From: Modicisalibacter luteus DSM 23508
Lineage (GTDB): Bacteria; Pseudomonadota; Gammaproteobacteria; Pseudomonadales; Halomonadaceae
DNA: 64,000 nucleotides
Reading direction: 5' to 3'
Assembly: GCF_000378505.1 (NCBI RefSeq)
Contig: NZ_KB899991.1
Coordinates: forward strand, 1,602-65,601
Shown here: positions 15,774-25,836 of the stretch, one piece after another
Position numbering within the stretch: the stretch's first letter is position 1
Layout: each line of letters starts with the position of its first letter
The notes under the pieces: model-generated
What the model was told of the DNA's origin: nothing
Seen by the model: the letters and a program-made list of their open reading frames with translations, nothing else
Database searches by the model: none
Position numbers and translations under genes: made by a program

Positions 15774-16677
15774 TTCGCTGGCAGTCGTATCCCAAGCCGC
15801 GTTACCGGCCTGGCAGTGGCGGGACCTGATAGAAATCGGCAAGCCGCGCGTTGTAGTGGTCATGCTGGTATGTGCACTCGTCGGGATGGCATTGTCGGTG
15901 CCTGGAATACCACCGAGCGGTGCCGTGATCTACGGACTGCTGGGGATTGGGCTGGCTGCTTCCGGCGCGGCGGCCTTCAATCATGTATTGGACCGGCGGC
16001 TCGATGCGCTGATGCTGAGGACCGCGCGGCGCCCAGTGGCGTCGCGGCGACTGCCGACGGCGCTGGCCCTGGGATGGGCCTCGCTGCTTTCGGTGACTGG
16101 TGTCGGCCTGTTGGCCTGGCAGGTAAATGCGCTGACCGCCTGGCTAACCCTGGCATCGCTTATTGGCTATGCGCTCGTCTATACCGCGTTTCTCAAACGT
16201 GCAACACCCCAGAATATCACTATTGGCGGGCTGGCTGGGGCTGCGCCGCCGTTGCTGGGCTGGACGGCAGTTACCGGCAGTATAGAGCCCGAGGCCTTGT
16301 TGCTGGTACTGATCGTCTTTGCCTGGACACCGCCTCACTTCTGGGCCTTGGCTATTCATAAGCGTGAGGAGTATTCGCGCGCCAACATACCGATGCTTCC
16401 GGTAACGCATGGCGATGCCTTCACTCGTCTGCAGGTTTGGCTTTATGGGTGGCTGACCGTGGCAGTCACGTTGTTACCGTTTGCCACCGGGATGACGGGT
16501 GCTGTCTATCTGGTTGGCATTGCGGCGCTCAACGTGCGCTTCATGCAATGGAACTGGCGTGTCTGGCGAGCAAAGGATGACAAGGCGCCATTCGCGGCAT
16601 TCTGGTTCTCGATTCGCTATATCCTGGGTGTTTTTGCGCTATTGTTACTTGATCACTATGCCGTGTTGCTAGGCTGA
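15766..16677 (+). CDS. ctaB: Protoheme IX farnesyltransferase (heme O synthase)
   Basis: A 303-residue UbiA-superfamily prenyltransferase with nine helices. It carries the Mg-prenyl-diphosphate motif NHVLDRRLDALMLRTARRP, the second aspartate-poor motif around YTAFLKRATPQNITIGG, and WTPPHFWALAI. It adds farnesyl to heme B to make heme O, the substrate of CtaA. It is the last gene of the oxidase operon, overlapping ctaA by eight bases and followed 20 bases later by an intrinsic terminator. Confidence 0.95.
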   Translation: MRDSLAVVSQAALPAWQWRDLIEIGKPRVVVVMLVCALVGMALSVPGIPPSGAVIYGLLGIGLAASGAAAFNHVLDRRLDALMLRTARRPVASRRLPTALALGWASLLSVTGVGLLAWQVNALTAWLTLASLIGYALVYTAFLKRATPQNITIGGLAGAAPPLLGWTAVTGSIEPEALLLVLIVFAWTPPHFWALAIHKREEYSRANIPMLPVTHGDAFTRLQVWLYGWLTVAVTLLPFATGMTGAVYLVGIAALNVRFMQWNWRVWRAKDDKAPFAAFWFSIRYILGVFALLLLDHYAVLLG

Positions 16678-16696
16678 TTTTCCGCTAATAAGAGAC

Positions 16697-16725
16697 AAAA
16701 AAAGCCGCCATTGCGGCGGCTTTTC
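16697..16725. terminator. Bidirectional terminator between ctaB and the DASS symporter gene
   Basis: AAAGCCGCC and GGCGGCTTT flank a short loop, with A-run before and T-run after, so it can stop transcription from both converging genes. Confidence 0.85.
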
Positions 16726-16740
16726 TAAGCGAGTTACGGT

Positions 16741-18201
16741 TTACCAAAAGGCGGCGACCAGCAGATATACCAGCAGGGTAACTACCACGGTGCCGGCCAG
16801 GTTGAGGAAAAAGCCGGCACGGATCATCGATTGGATCTTCATATGCCCCGTTGCGAAAACGATGGCATTGGGTGGGGTTGCCACAGGCATCATGAAGGCG
16901 CAGCTTGCGGCGATGGCAGCCGGTACGGTGATCAACAGGGGGGAAACATCCAGTGATAGGGCCAGTGCACCCAGCAGAGGCAGGAACGCTGCGGCCGTTG
17001 CTGTATTGGAGGTCACCTCGGTCAGGAATATGATAACCAGCACCACGATGCCGATCAGCATGATCAGCGGCAAAGCGCCGAACACGGCCAACTGATTCGC
17101 AATCCATTCAGCCAGTCCCGAACTCTTGATCGATCCGGCCAGGGCCAAGCCGCCACCGAACAGCAGCAGAACACCCCAGGGCAACGCCTTGGCGCGTTCC
17201 CAGTCGAGCAGACGTACTCCCTTCTCATTGCCGCTGGGGATCAAAAACAGCGCAATGCCCGCAGCGATGGCGATACTCGTGTCGTTGAGCCAGGCGATTC
17301 CGGCATCATTGAGTAAGGGACGGAAGACCCAGGCCAGCGCTGCCAGCAGGAATACGGCGCCGACCCGGCGCTCCGCTGCCGTGATGGTACCCAGCGCTTT
17401 TAGCTCGTTCTCCACCAGGGTGGCGCTGTCTTCGTTGCTACCCAACGAGAAGCCTCCGCGGGTCAACCACCACCAGGCAATGACCATCATGATAAGGCTG
17501 ACAGGCACCCCCACCATCATCCATTGAGCAAAACCGATATCGATTCCCCGGTCCTCGGCCAGGTAGCCGGCCAGCAGGGCATTGGGAGGCGTGCCGATCA
17601 GGGTGGCGATACCACCAATGCTCGCTGCATAGGCGATGGCCAGCAGCAGGGCCGTGGCGTAGCGGTTCAATTCTTTCGGGTCGTTATTTTCCAGCAGGGA
17701 AATAACCGACATCCCGATGGGCAGCATCATGATACTGGTGGCGGTATTCGATACCCACATGCTGAGAAAGCCGGTGGCGATCATGAAGCCGCCAATCTGG
17801 CGGCGTGGCTGATGGCCCACCAACTGCAGCACTTTCAGCGCAATCCGGCGATGCAAGTTCCAGCGTTGCATGCCAATGCCAATCAGGAAGCCGCCGAGAA
17901 ACAGAAAGATAATCGGGTTGGCATAGTTCGAGGCGGTGGACGAAAGCTCCCCGATGCCTAGTGCGGGTACTAACACCAGAGGAAGTAACGAGGCCACTGG
18001 AATCGGGATGGCCTCCGTAGCCCACCAGGTTGCCATCAACAAGGCCAGGCCGACACAGGCCCAGCCCGGTTCGGACATGCCCGCTGGGGCCGGAAGTACC
18101 AAGGTTAATACGAGCCAGGCCGGGCCTAGCCACAAGCCGATGCGGGCCGCCGTAGAAGGACGCGTATCCTGGTCGTTGGGTGCGTTGCTCGGGTTTTCCA
18201 T
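16741..18201 (-). CDS. DASS family sodium-coupled anion symporter
   Basis: A 486-residue SLC13/DASS transporter with about 12 helices, importing dicarboxylates or similar anions with Na+. Family motifs are the SNTATSIMMLPIGMSVI stretch (first SNT motif), TEVTSNTATAAAFLPLLGAL (second SNT motif) and FMMPVATPPNAIVFATGHM near the C-terminus. AAGGGAG precedes the start. It stands alone between the oxidase operon terminator and the divergent DUF2489 gene. Substrate (succinate, malate, citrate or sulfate) cannot be read from the sequence. Confidence 0.9.
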   Translation of the reverse strand: MENPSNAPNDQDTRPSTAARIGLWLGPAWLVLTLVLPAPAGMSEPGWACVGLALLMATWWATEAIPIPVASLLPLVLVPALGIGELSSTASNYANPIIFLFLGGFLIGIGMQRWNLHRRIALKVLQLVGHQPRRQIGGFMIATGFLSMWVSNTATSIMMLPIGMSVISLLENNDPKELNRYATALLLAIAYAASIGGIATLIGTPPNALLAGYLAEDRGIDIGFAQWMMVGVPVSLIMMVIAWWWLTRGGFSLGSNEDSATLVENELKALGTITAAERRVGAVFLLAALAWVFRPLLNDAGIAWLNDTSIAIAAGIALFLIPSGNEKGVRLLDWERAKALPWGVLLLFGGGLALAGSIKSSGLAEWIANQLAVFGALPLIMLIGIVVLVIIFLTEVTSNTATAAAFLPLLGALALSLDVSPLLITVPAAIAASCAFMMPVATPPNAIVFATGHMKIQSMIRAGFFLNLAGTVVVTLLVYLLVAAFW

Positions 18202-18403
18202 GCCTTAACTCCCTTGAGCGAGATATAAAAATGACGCGGATCCTACCACACCGTAGTTCAACTGAAAGTAAGGGAAGTTAAGGGAAGCAAGGCTTGATAC
18301 CCTTGACCATGGCTGGCTGATACGAGAAACCAGGCGTGTTCTTATTGGGCCACCGAAGTCGGCCACGTATACTGCGGCCAATCCATCGACTGATGAGGAA
18401 GGC

Positions 18404-18871
18404 ATGAACGAAACAGCGGCCTGGCTACTGCTAGGCGTCGGCGGAATTGCAGTCATCGCTCTGGGTAGCTATGCCACGGTGCTGTGGCGCGAGGTCAAGC
18501 GTCGCGAGGCGTTAAAGAATGACGAGATCCGACGGGCCAACGATAACTGTCTGCAAAGCCTCGAACTGATCGCGACAGCCATGCTCAATGAGCAGGTCGA
18601 TCCGATCGAGGGCAGCCTGCGCTGTAAGGTGCTGCTTGAGATCATCGAGCCGGCACTGGTCGCACGTTCCTCCTTTCAGGTATTTGCCGAAGTGCATCAG
18701 CGTACCTCCCACCTGCATACGCATTCGGCGCGCCGTGAGTTGTCGCCACGTGAGCGAATGCGCGAAGACCGTGAGCGTCTCGCGGTAGAAGATGAACTGC
18801 GCGACAGTATTCTCGAAGCAGCGCATGCCGTGCTGGATTTCAAGCAGCGCTGGCCGTCCAGCCTGAACTAG
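18404..18871 (+). CDS. DUF2489 domain-containing protein
   Basis: A 155-residue protein with one N-terminal membrane helix (AAWLLLGVGGIAVIALGSYA) and a cytoplasmic helical domain rich in Arg/Glu. RANDNCLQSLELIATAMLNEQVDPIEGSLRCKVLLE fits DUF2489. The C-terminal REL.PRERMREDRERLAVEDELR stretch could form a coiled coil. GAGGAAGG lies just before the ATG. Eighteen bases separate it from the M20 amidohydrolase, so they probably share a transcript. Function unknown. Confidence 0.8.
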   Translation: MNETAAWLLLGVGGIAVIALGSYATVLWREVKRREALKNDEIRRANDNCLQSLELIATAMLNEQVDPIEGSLRCKVLLEIIEPALVARSSFQVFAEVHQRTSHLHTHSARRELSPRERMREDRERLAVEDELRDSILEAAHAVLDFKQRWPSSLN

Positions 18872-18889
18872 CATTACCGGGGGCTTCTG

Positions 18890-20029
18890 ATGTCTATGCT
18901 TGATAACTCCCTTATAGAACTGCGCCATCGCTTGCATGCCATGCCGGAGCTTTCCGGCCAGGAAGTGGCAACGGCTGAGTGTGTCGCGGGATGGCTGGAA
19001 GAGGCTGGCGCCGATGAGGTGATACGCAATTTGGGTGGGCACGGTGTAGCCGGGGTATTTCGTGGAAATGCTCCTGGCCCACGCGTTTTACTGCGCGCCG
19101 AGCTCGATGCCTTGCCTATCGAAGAGCAAGGGGACAGGGAATGGCGCTCCACACGCGAGCATGTCGCACACAGCTGCGGGCATGATGGTCATATGGCGGT
19201 ACTGCTGGGTGTGGCACAACGTTTGGCTTACGAGCGCCCTGCCAGCGGAGAGGTCGTACTGCTTTTCCAGCCAGCAGAGGAGACGGGCGACGGTGCCCGT
19301 CGCATTGTTGCCTCCGAGGATTTCGGGCGGATTCGCCCGGACCATGCTTACGCTTTTCATAACCTTCCCGGGCGACCTCTGGGTGAGGTGTCGGTATGTT
19401 CCGGCGCGTTTACGTGTGCGTCGCGAGGCATGATCATTCGCCTTAATGGCTTATGTTCTCACGCCGCTCACCCCGAGTTGGGGCGTAATCCCGCCATGGC
19501 CATGTGCCGTATTCTCCAAGGTCTGAAGCGCCTTCCTCTTCAAATGCCCGACGATCATGGTCTGGTCATGGTGACTCTTATTCATGCGCGCCTCGGCGAA
19601 GTTGCGTTTGGCACCTCTCCCGGCCAGGCGGAGGTGATGGCGACCCTACGTACCGCAAGTGACGACATGATGCGCGCCCTCGCCGAAGCGGCCGTGGCGC
19701 TGGCTCGCACGGAAGCCGATGAAGAACAGCTAGGTATCGAGATCGACTGGTGCGATACGTTTACTGCCACAACCAATGCGGAAGAGGCAGTACAGGCTAT
19801 CGAAAAGGTGGCTGCGAAGCAGGGCGCATCCGTATCGCGTATGGAGGCGCCGCATCGTTGGTCTGAGGATTTCGGAGCCCTGAGTGCCACCGCCAATGGA
19901 GCGATGTTTACGTTAGGTGCAGGCGAAGAATGCTATCCCCTGCATCATCCCGGCTATGATTTTCCAGATCCTTTGCTCGAGAAGGGAGTGGGAATTTTTC
20001 TTGGGCTTGTTCATCACCATCTTGCATAA
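18890..20029 (+). CDS. M20 family amidohydrolase (amino-acid amide/N-acyl hydrolase)
   Basis: A 379-residue M20D metallopeptidase-type hydrolase, of the hippurate hydrolase/IAA-amino-acid hydrolase group. The two-metal site is visible: AHSCGHDGHMAVLLG (Cys and His ligands), the catalytic FQPAEETGDGA glutamates, and the dimerisation domain beginning FTCASRGMIIRLNG. The last His ligand is in YPLHHPGYDFPD. No signal peptide, so it is cytoplasmic. It likely removes acyl groups from an N-acylated amino acid, but the substrate is not readable. Confidence 0.87.
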   Translation: MSMLDNSLIELRHRLHAMPELSGQEVATAECVAGWLEEAGADEVIRNLGGHGVAGVFRGNAPGPRVLLRAELDALPIEEQGDREWRSTREHVAHSCGHDGHMAVLLGVAQRLAYERPASGEVVLLFQPAEETGDGARRIVASEDFGRIRPDHAYAFHNLPGRPLGEVSVCSGAFTCASRGMIIRLNGLCSHAAHPELGRNPAMAMCRILQGLKRLPLQMPDDHGLVMVTLIHARLGEVAFGTSPGQAEVMATLRTASDDMMRALAEAAVALARTEADEEQLGIEIDWCDTFTATTNAEEAVQAIEKVAAKQGASVSRMEAPHRWSEDFGALSATANGAMFTLGAGEECYPLHHPGYDFPDPLLEKGVGIFLGLVHHHLA

Positions 20030-20311
20030 TGCCATCGGTTTCTTCAGCCTTGTACGAGGCCGTTACAGGTGACGAAATGACTAGTTATTATCCTGTCATG
20101 CCTGATTAGGGCTGCTAGGATAGGAAGGACCGTGCATCGTTGGTGCTCTATACAACGATAACGGGAAGGCATGGCTTGTCCGGTGACTGCCGGGTGCTTT
20201 CTTTTTGGGGGATGGATGAGCTGTGATGCTCATTCCTGATGGGGGCCGTTTATGGTCCTGCTGAGTAACTATACGTTACAACTAGCGCTGTGTGTAAAGA
20301 AGGAGTCTTAC

Positions 20312-21202
20312 ATGAAAAAATCAACCACTGGCTTGTTGCTGGGTTCTGCTCTGGTTGTCGGCCTGTCGGGCTGCGCCAACTCCGGGGCCCAGTCCACCTC
20401 ATCCTACGGAAGCGAGCAGGATGCTTGGTATCAGTCGCCATTTGTGTGCGGCCTGGCCGGCGGCCTGATCGGGGGTGGTATTGGTTACGCCACCAGCAGC
20501 GATTCAGACGAGGACGATGGCGCAGCGCTGGGTAGTGTTGCCGGTGCTACCGCAGGCGCATTGATGTGTGCGGATTTCTCCTCCCAGATCGGTGACAGCG
20601 ATGGCGATGGTGTGCCCGACGACCGTGACGAGTGTCCGAACACGCCGGCCGGTGTCGCCGTTGACGCTAGTGGCTGTCCGCTCGATAGCGACGGCGATGG
20701 CGTGCCCGACTACATGGACGAGTGCCCCGGAACGCCGGCTGGTGTCGAAGTCAACGCATCCGGCTGCCCGCTGGATTCCGATGGTGACGGCGTGCCGGAC
20801 TACATGGACCAGTGCCCGAACACTCCGGCTGGCGCCCAGGTCAACGCGTTGGGCTGTGAAGCCGACGTGGTCCTGCAGGACGTTAACTTCGAGTTCGATT
20901 CTGCCCAGTTGACTCCTGGGGCCGAGCGTATCCTCGACGGTGTCGCACAGAAACTGAGCGGCAACGAGAATGTCCGCGTCCGTCTGGAAGGGCATACCGA
21001 TTCAGTCGGGTCCGACTCGTACAACAAGGACCTGTCCCAGCGTCGTGCCAACTCCGTCAAGGAGTACCTGACTTCTCAGGGAATTTCTGCCAACCGCATG
21101 CAGGCCATCGGTTACGGTGAAGAGCAGCCGATCGCTACCAACGAGACTGATGCTGGCCGTGCCCAGAACCGTCGCGTTGAACTTGGCGAGTGGCAGCAGT
21201 AA
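20312..21202 (+). CDS. OmpA family lipoprotein with calcium-binding (TSP3) repeats
   Basis: A 296-residue outer-membrane protein. A lipoprotein signal ends in the lipobox LSGC (Cys at about residue 20). A glycine-rich GLAGGLIGGGIGYA segment follows, then three thrombospondin type 3 repeats of the form DSDGDGVPDxxDECPxTPAG (residues about 95-185), which bind calcium. The C-terminal OmpA domain has FEFDSAQLTPGAERIL and the peptidoglycan-binding GHTDSVGSDSYNKDLSQRRA. It tethers the outer membrane to the cell wall. AAGGAG lies six bases ahead of the ATG; an intrinsic terminator follows. Confidence 0.93.
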   Translation: MKKSTTGLLLGSALVVGLSGCANSGAQSTSSYGSEQDAWYQSPFVCGLAGGLIGGGIGYATSSDSDEDDGAALGSVAGATAGALMCADFSSQIGDSDGDGVPDDRDECPNTPAGVAVDASGCPLDSDGDGVPDYMDECPGTPAGVEVNASGCPLDSDGDGVPDYMDQCPNTPAGAQVNALGCEADVVLQDVNFEFDSAQLTPGAERILDGVAQKLSGNENVRVRLEGHTDSVGSDSYNKDLSQRRANSVKEYLTSQGISANRMQAIGYGEEQPIATNETDAGRAQNRRVELGEWQQ

Positions 21203-21249
21203 GCGATCATTACGCTTCGCTTTCGCAATCGGGTATAATCCTGTAGTGA

Positions 21250-21285
21250 AAGGAGAGGGTGCCAATCGGCACCCTCTTTGTTTTG
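21250..21285 (+). terminator. Intrinsic terminator after the OmpA gene
   Basis: AGAGGGTGCC-AATC-GGCACCCTCT followed by TTGTTTT: a ten-pair stem with a T-rich tail 50 bases after the stop. Confidence 0.88.
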
Positions 21286-21514
21286 TATAGGCGCCCAACT
21301 CTTGCAGCAACAGTTGCTGTGGACGGAAGGTAACGAGGGCTGCTAATGTTGCCGCTCTTCGATGTCCGCCATCGGGCACCGTCTCACGACACATGTCCGG
21401 AACATGGATGCTGCGTGATGGCCCGGTAGGACCCGAAACACCCGTACCAATTCATGACTCCTGCGATACGTGGTCCCTGGTATGGATCACCACTACGCCT
21501 TAAGGAAGCCCTCA
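21286..21514. other. thrS leader region
   Basis: No gene is visible between the OmpA terminator and thrS. The stretch should hold the thrS promoter and perhaps a translational operator like that of E. coli thrS. I could not identify a tRNA-Thr anticodon-arm mimic by eye. Confidence 0.35.
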
Positions 21515-23413
21515 ATGCCCATCGTTACCCTGCCTGACGGTAGTCAAAGAACGTTCGAAGACCCCATCAGCATCATGCAGCTAGCCGAGTCCATCGGTCC
21601 CGGCTTGGCCAAGGCCTGTGTCGGCGGCAAGATCAATGGCGTGGCGGTTGATGCTGCCGACATGATCGAAGAGGATGCTGAGGTGGCTATCCTTACCGCC
21701 CAGGATCCCGAAGGCCTCGAGATCATTCGGCATTCTTGCGCTCATCTGATCGGCCATGCCGTCAAGCAGCTTTATCCCGATGCCAAGATGGCCATCGGTC
21801 CCGTCATTGAAGACGGTTTCTATTACGACATCGATTTCGGTCGTTCGGTGACACCCGAAGACCTTGAAACGATCGAGCAGCGTATGAAGCAGCTGATCGA
21901 TACAGGTTATGACGTGGTCCGTGAATATGCCGACCGTGACAAGGCCATGCTCACGTTCCTGCACCGGGACGAGCCCTACAAGCAGGAAATCGTTCGCGAG
22001 ATACCGGAAGGCGATACGATCCGCCTGTATCATCATGAAGAATATACGGACATGTGCCGCGGCCCGCACGTGCCCAATACACGCCATCTCAAGGCCTTCA
22101 AGCTGACCAAGCTGGCTGGGGCATACTGGCGTGGTGATGCCAGCAAACCCATGTTGACTCGTATCTACGGGACGGCCTGGCCCGACAAGAAGCAGCTGAA
22201 CGCCTACCTCAAGCGTCTCGAAGAGGCTGAAAAGCGGGATCACCGCAAGCTGGCCAAGCGCATGGATCTCTTCCATCTACAGGAAGAGGCGCCAGGTATG
22301 GTTTTCTGGCACCCCAATGGCTGGACGATCTATCAGGCTCTTGAGCAATACATGCGTCGTGTACAGCGCGAACATGGTTATCAGGAGATCAAGACGCCAC
22401 AGGTCATTGACCTATCGCTGTGGAAGAAGTCTGGGCACTGGGGGCATTATTCCGAGCTCATGTTCACGACCGAGTCGGAGAAGCGTGAGTTTGCCGTCAA
22501 GCCGATGAATTGTCCTGGCCATGTGCAGGTTTTCAACCAGGGGCTCAAGAGCTATCGCGACCTGCCTTTGCGGCTGGCCGAGTTCGGCAGTTGCCACCGT
22601 AATGAGCCATCCGGCTCGTTGCACGGCCTGATGCGTGTCCGTGCTTTTACCCAGGACGACGCGCATATCTTCTGCACGGAAGGACAGATTCAGTCAGAAG
22701 CCGAGGCGTTCATCAAGCTGACGCTGCAGGTCTACAAGGATCTGGGCTTCGATGATGTCGAGCTCAAGCTCTCGACACGTCCCGACTCCTATGTTGGTGA
22801 AATCGAGAATTGGGAGCGTGCCGAGAAGGGGCTGGCCCAGGCGCTGGATGCCTCGGGGCTGGACTGGGAACTGCTGCCTGGCGAGGGGGCCTTCTATGGG
22901 CCCAAGATCGAATTTTCGCTGCGTGACTGCCTGAATCGTGTCTGGCAGTGCGGTACACTGCAGCTCGATTTCAACCTGCCCGGACGTTTGGGCGCCCAGT
23001 ATGTCGATGAAGACGGCGCGCGCAAGACTCCGGTCATGCTGCATAGGGCGATTCTCGGCTCGTTCGAGCGTTTCCTGGGCATCCTGATCGAGCATTACGC
23101 TGGCGCGCTGCCGTTATGGTTGGCACCACAGCAAGCATCCATCCTGACGATTACCGATGCACAGCGTGATTATGCCCTTAATCTTGAGCGTCGCTTGCAG
23201 AAAAACGGTCTTCGCGTCAAGGCGGACTTGAGGAATGAGAAGATCGGCTTTAAAATCCGTGAGCATACGTTGCAAAAGGTCCCGTACCTACTGGTAGTCG
23301 GGGACAAGGAAATCGAGTCCGATTCAGTGGCCGTTCGTACCCGCAGCGGAGAAGACTTGGGCACGTTGAAGGTCGATGACCTGATTGCCCGTCTCGATGC
23401 CGAACGGGGCTAA
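21515..23413 (+). CDS. thrS: Threonyl-tRNA synthetase
   Basis: A 632-residue class II synthetase. The order is: TGS domain ([13 protein letters not shown]...), editing domain with the [16 protein letters not shown] zinc-like motif and its partner CRGPHVPNT, catalytic core with motif 2 [20 protein letters not shown] and zinc Cys in NCPGHVQVF, and the C-terminal anticodon-binding domain ending [13 protein letters not shown]. The start is the ATG of MPIVTLPDG with AAGGAA upstream; a frame extension of 15 codons upstream is not supported. It opens the translation cluster and abuts infC. Confidence 0.97.
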   Translation: MPIVTLPDGSQRTFEDPISIMQLAESIGPGLAKACVGGKINGVAVDAADMIEEDAEVAILTAQDPEGLEIIRHSCAHLIGHAVKQLYPDAKMAIGPVIEDGFYYDIDFGRSVTPEDLETIEQRMKQLIDTGYDVVREYADRDKAMLTFLHRDEPYKQEIVREIPEGDTIRLYHHEEYTDMCRGPHVPNTRHLKAFKLTKLAGAYWRGDASKPMLTRIYGTAWPDKKQLNAYLKRLEEAEKRDHRKLAKRMDLFHLQEEAPGMVFWHPNGWTIYQALEQYMRRVQREHGYQEIKTPQVIDLSLWKKSGHWGHYSELMFTTESEKREFAVKPMNCPGHVQVFNQGLKSYRDLPLRLAEFGSCHRNEPSGSLHGLMRVRAFTQDDAHIFCTEGQIQSEAEAFIKLTLQVYKDLGFDDVELKLSTRPDSYVGEIENWERAEKGLAQALDASGLDWELLPGEGAFYGPKIEFSLRDCLNRVWQCGTLQLDFNLPGRLGAQYVDEDGARKTPVMLHRAILGSFERFLGILIEHYAGALPLWLAPQQASILTITDAQRDYALNLERRLQKNGLRVKADLRNEKIGFKIREHTLQKVPYLLVVGDKEIESDSVAVRTRSGEDLGTLKVDDLIARLDAERG

Positions 23414-23444
23414 CGACAACGTCAACCAGAACGGAGACATAGCG

Positions 23445-23984
23445 ATCAAGCGAAGCAACCCAAGAGGGCGGCCCCAAGAAAAGCGCCCCCCGATGAATGA
23501 GCGGATTACCGAGGATGAGGTTCGCCTTATCGACAGCGACGGCGAGCAGTTAGGCGTCGTACCGACGCGTGACGCGCTGGAGCGTGCCGAAGCGGCTGGC
23601 CTAGACCTGGTTCAGATTTCCAATGCCGATCCGATCGTCTGTAAGATCATGGATTACGGCAAATTCGTCTTCGAGCAGAAGAAGCAGAAAGCAGCTCAGA
23701 AGAAGAAGACCAAGCAGATCCAGGTCAAGGAAGTCAAATTCCGGCCTGGCACCGACGAGGGCGACTATCAGGTCAAGTTGCGTAACCTGATTCGTTTCCT
23801 TGAAGGTGGCGACAAGGGCAAGGTCACGCTGCGTTTCCGTGGTCGTGAGATGGCGCACCAGGAAATCGGCCGCAAGCTGATGGAGCGCATCGCCGCGGAC
23901 CTCGAGGAACTGGCGAATGTCGAGTCCTTCCCGAAAATGGAAGGCCGTCAGATGATCATGATCCTCGCCCCGAAGAAGAAGTGA
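23445..23984 (+). CDS. infC: Translation initiation factor IF-3 (ATC start codon)
   Basis: A 179-residue IF-3. The N-domain ([23 protein letters not shown]-type), lysine-rich linker ([12 protein letters not shown]), and C-domain ([36 protein letters not shown]) are all present, ending [10 protein letters not shown]. No ATG, GTG or TTG stands where homologues begin. An ATC at 23445 follows GGAG by about eight bases and gives (fMet)[10 protein letters not shown], the usual length. E. coli infC starts with AUU, which lets IF-3 repress its own translation; ATC would do the same. An ATG at 23493 would remove 16 conserved-length residues. Confidence 0.93.
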   Translation: MKRSNPRGRPQEKRPPMNERITEDEVRLIDSDGEQLGVVPTRDALERAEAAGLDLVQISNADPIVCKIMDYGKFVFEQKKQKAAQKKKTKQIQVKEVKFRPGTDEGDYQVKLRNLIRFLEGGDKGKVTLRFRGREMAHQEIGRKLMERIAADLEELANVESFPKMEGRQMIMILAPKKK

Positions 23985-24077
23985 TCCGGAGGCAGGTAAA
24001 CGGATAGCCGTGATGCCTTTGTGTGTCATGGCCATCGGCCCCGGATTTTCTAAAGAAACCGAGCGGAGTTTTCACTC

Positions 24078-24272
24078 ATGCCGAAAATCAAGAGCAATAG
24101 TGGCGCTGCCAAGCGCTTCAAGAAGACAGCTAACGGCTTCAAGCACAAGCAGTCTTTCCGTAGCCACATCCTGACCAAGAAATCCACCAAGCGTAAGCGT
24201 CAGCTGCGCGGCACCAAGCTGATTCACGATGCCGATAAGGCACTGATCCAGCGCATGCTGCCCAACCTGTAA
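24078..24272 (+). CDS. rpmI: 50S ribosomal protein L35
   Basis: A 64-residue, very basic ribosomal protein with the L35 signature [20 protein letters not shown] and [16 protein letters not shown]. It is in the conserved infC-rpmI-rplT order; the gap of 93 bases from infC and the GAGCGGAG-like site ahead of the ATG are normal. In related bacteria L20 binds the rpmI leader and represses rpmI-rplT translation; the leader here is short but could hold such a site. Confidence 0.97.
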   Translation: MPKIKSNSGAAKRFKKTANGFKHKQSFRSHILTKKSTKRKRQLRGTKLIHDADKALIQRMLPNL

Positions 24273-24307
24273 CCTTGGTAGAATCGTTTTAACGTCAGGA
24301 GAATGCT

Positions 24308-24661
24308 ATGACTCGTGTCAAGCGTGGCGTCGTTGCACGTCGCCGTCACAAGAAGATTTTGAAGCAGGCCAAGGGCTACTACGGTGCTCGGTCGCGTGTA
24401 TTCCGCGTTGCCAAGCAGGCGGTCATCAAGGCTGGCCAGTATGCCTATCGTGACCGCCGCCAGCGTAAGCGTCAGTTCCGTGCCCTGTGGATCGCCCGTA
24501 TCAATGCGGCGGCCCGTCAGAACGGCCTGTCTTATAGCCGCTTCATTGCCGGCCTCAAGCAGGCTGGTATCGAGATCGACCGTAAAGTGCTGGCCGATCT
24601 CGCCGTTCACGAAAAGGCCACCTTTGCCGCTATCGTCGAGAAGGCCAAGGCTGCCCAGTAA
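24308..24661 (+). CDS. rplT: 50S ribosomal protein L20
   Basis: A 117-residue L20: [38 protein letters not shown] at the N-terminus, and [30 protein letters not shown] near the end. It binds 23S rRNA early in assembly and controls its own operon. AGGAG precedes the ATG. It lies 35 bases after rpmI and is followed by a strong hairpin before pheS. Confidence 0.97.
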   Translation: MTRVKRGVVARRRHKKILKQAKGYYGARSRVFRVAKQAVIKAGQYAYRDRRQRKRQFRALWIARINAAARQNGLSYSRFIAGLKQAGIEIDRKVLADLAVHEKATFAAIVEKAKAAQ

Positions 24662-24709
24662 ATGATGGCAGCGATACCGTTGCGGTATCGCGAACCATTG
24701 TGAACGTCG

Positions 24710-24744
24710 CAGGGGAAGAGCAGCCGCTCTTCCCCTGTTTTTTT
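24710..24744 (+). terminator. Strong terminator or attenuator between rplT and pheS
   Basis: CAGGGGAAGAGC-AGCC-GCTCTTCCCCTG is a perfect 12-pair stem followed by seven T. It sits 46 bases before the pheS start. A second perfect nine-pair hairpin (GCGATACCG/CGGTATCGC) lies at 24670-24690. The pair of hairpins between ribosomal and synthetase genes looks like an attenuator. Confidence 0.85.
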
Positions 24745-24754
24745 GGGGCGCTGA

Positions 24755-25810
<1,056 letters not shown>

Positions 25811-25836
25811 CCGCTTCAAGGAGATAGTAAAGCAAG

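Noticed and set aside
24662-24703. Classic phenylalanine leader peptide
   Set aside because: The short frame exists but contains no phenylalanine codons, so it is not the E. coli-type pheST leader; kept only as a question about attenuation.
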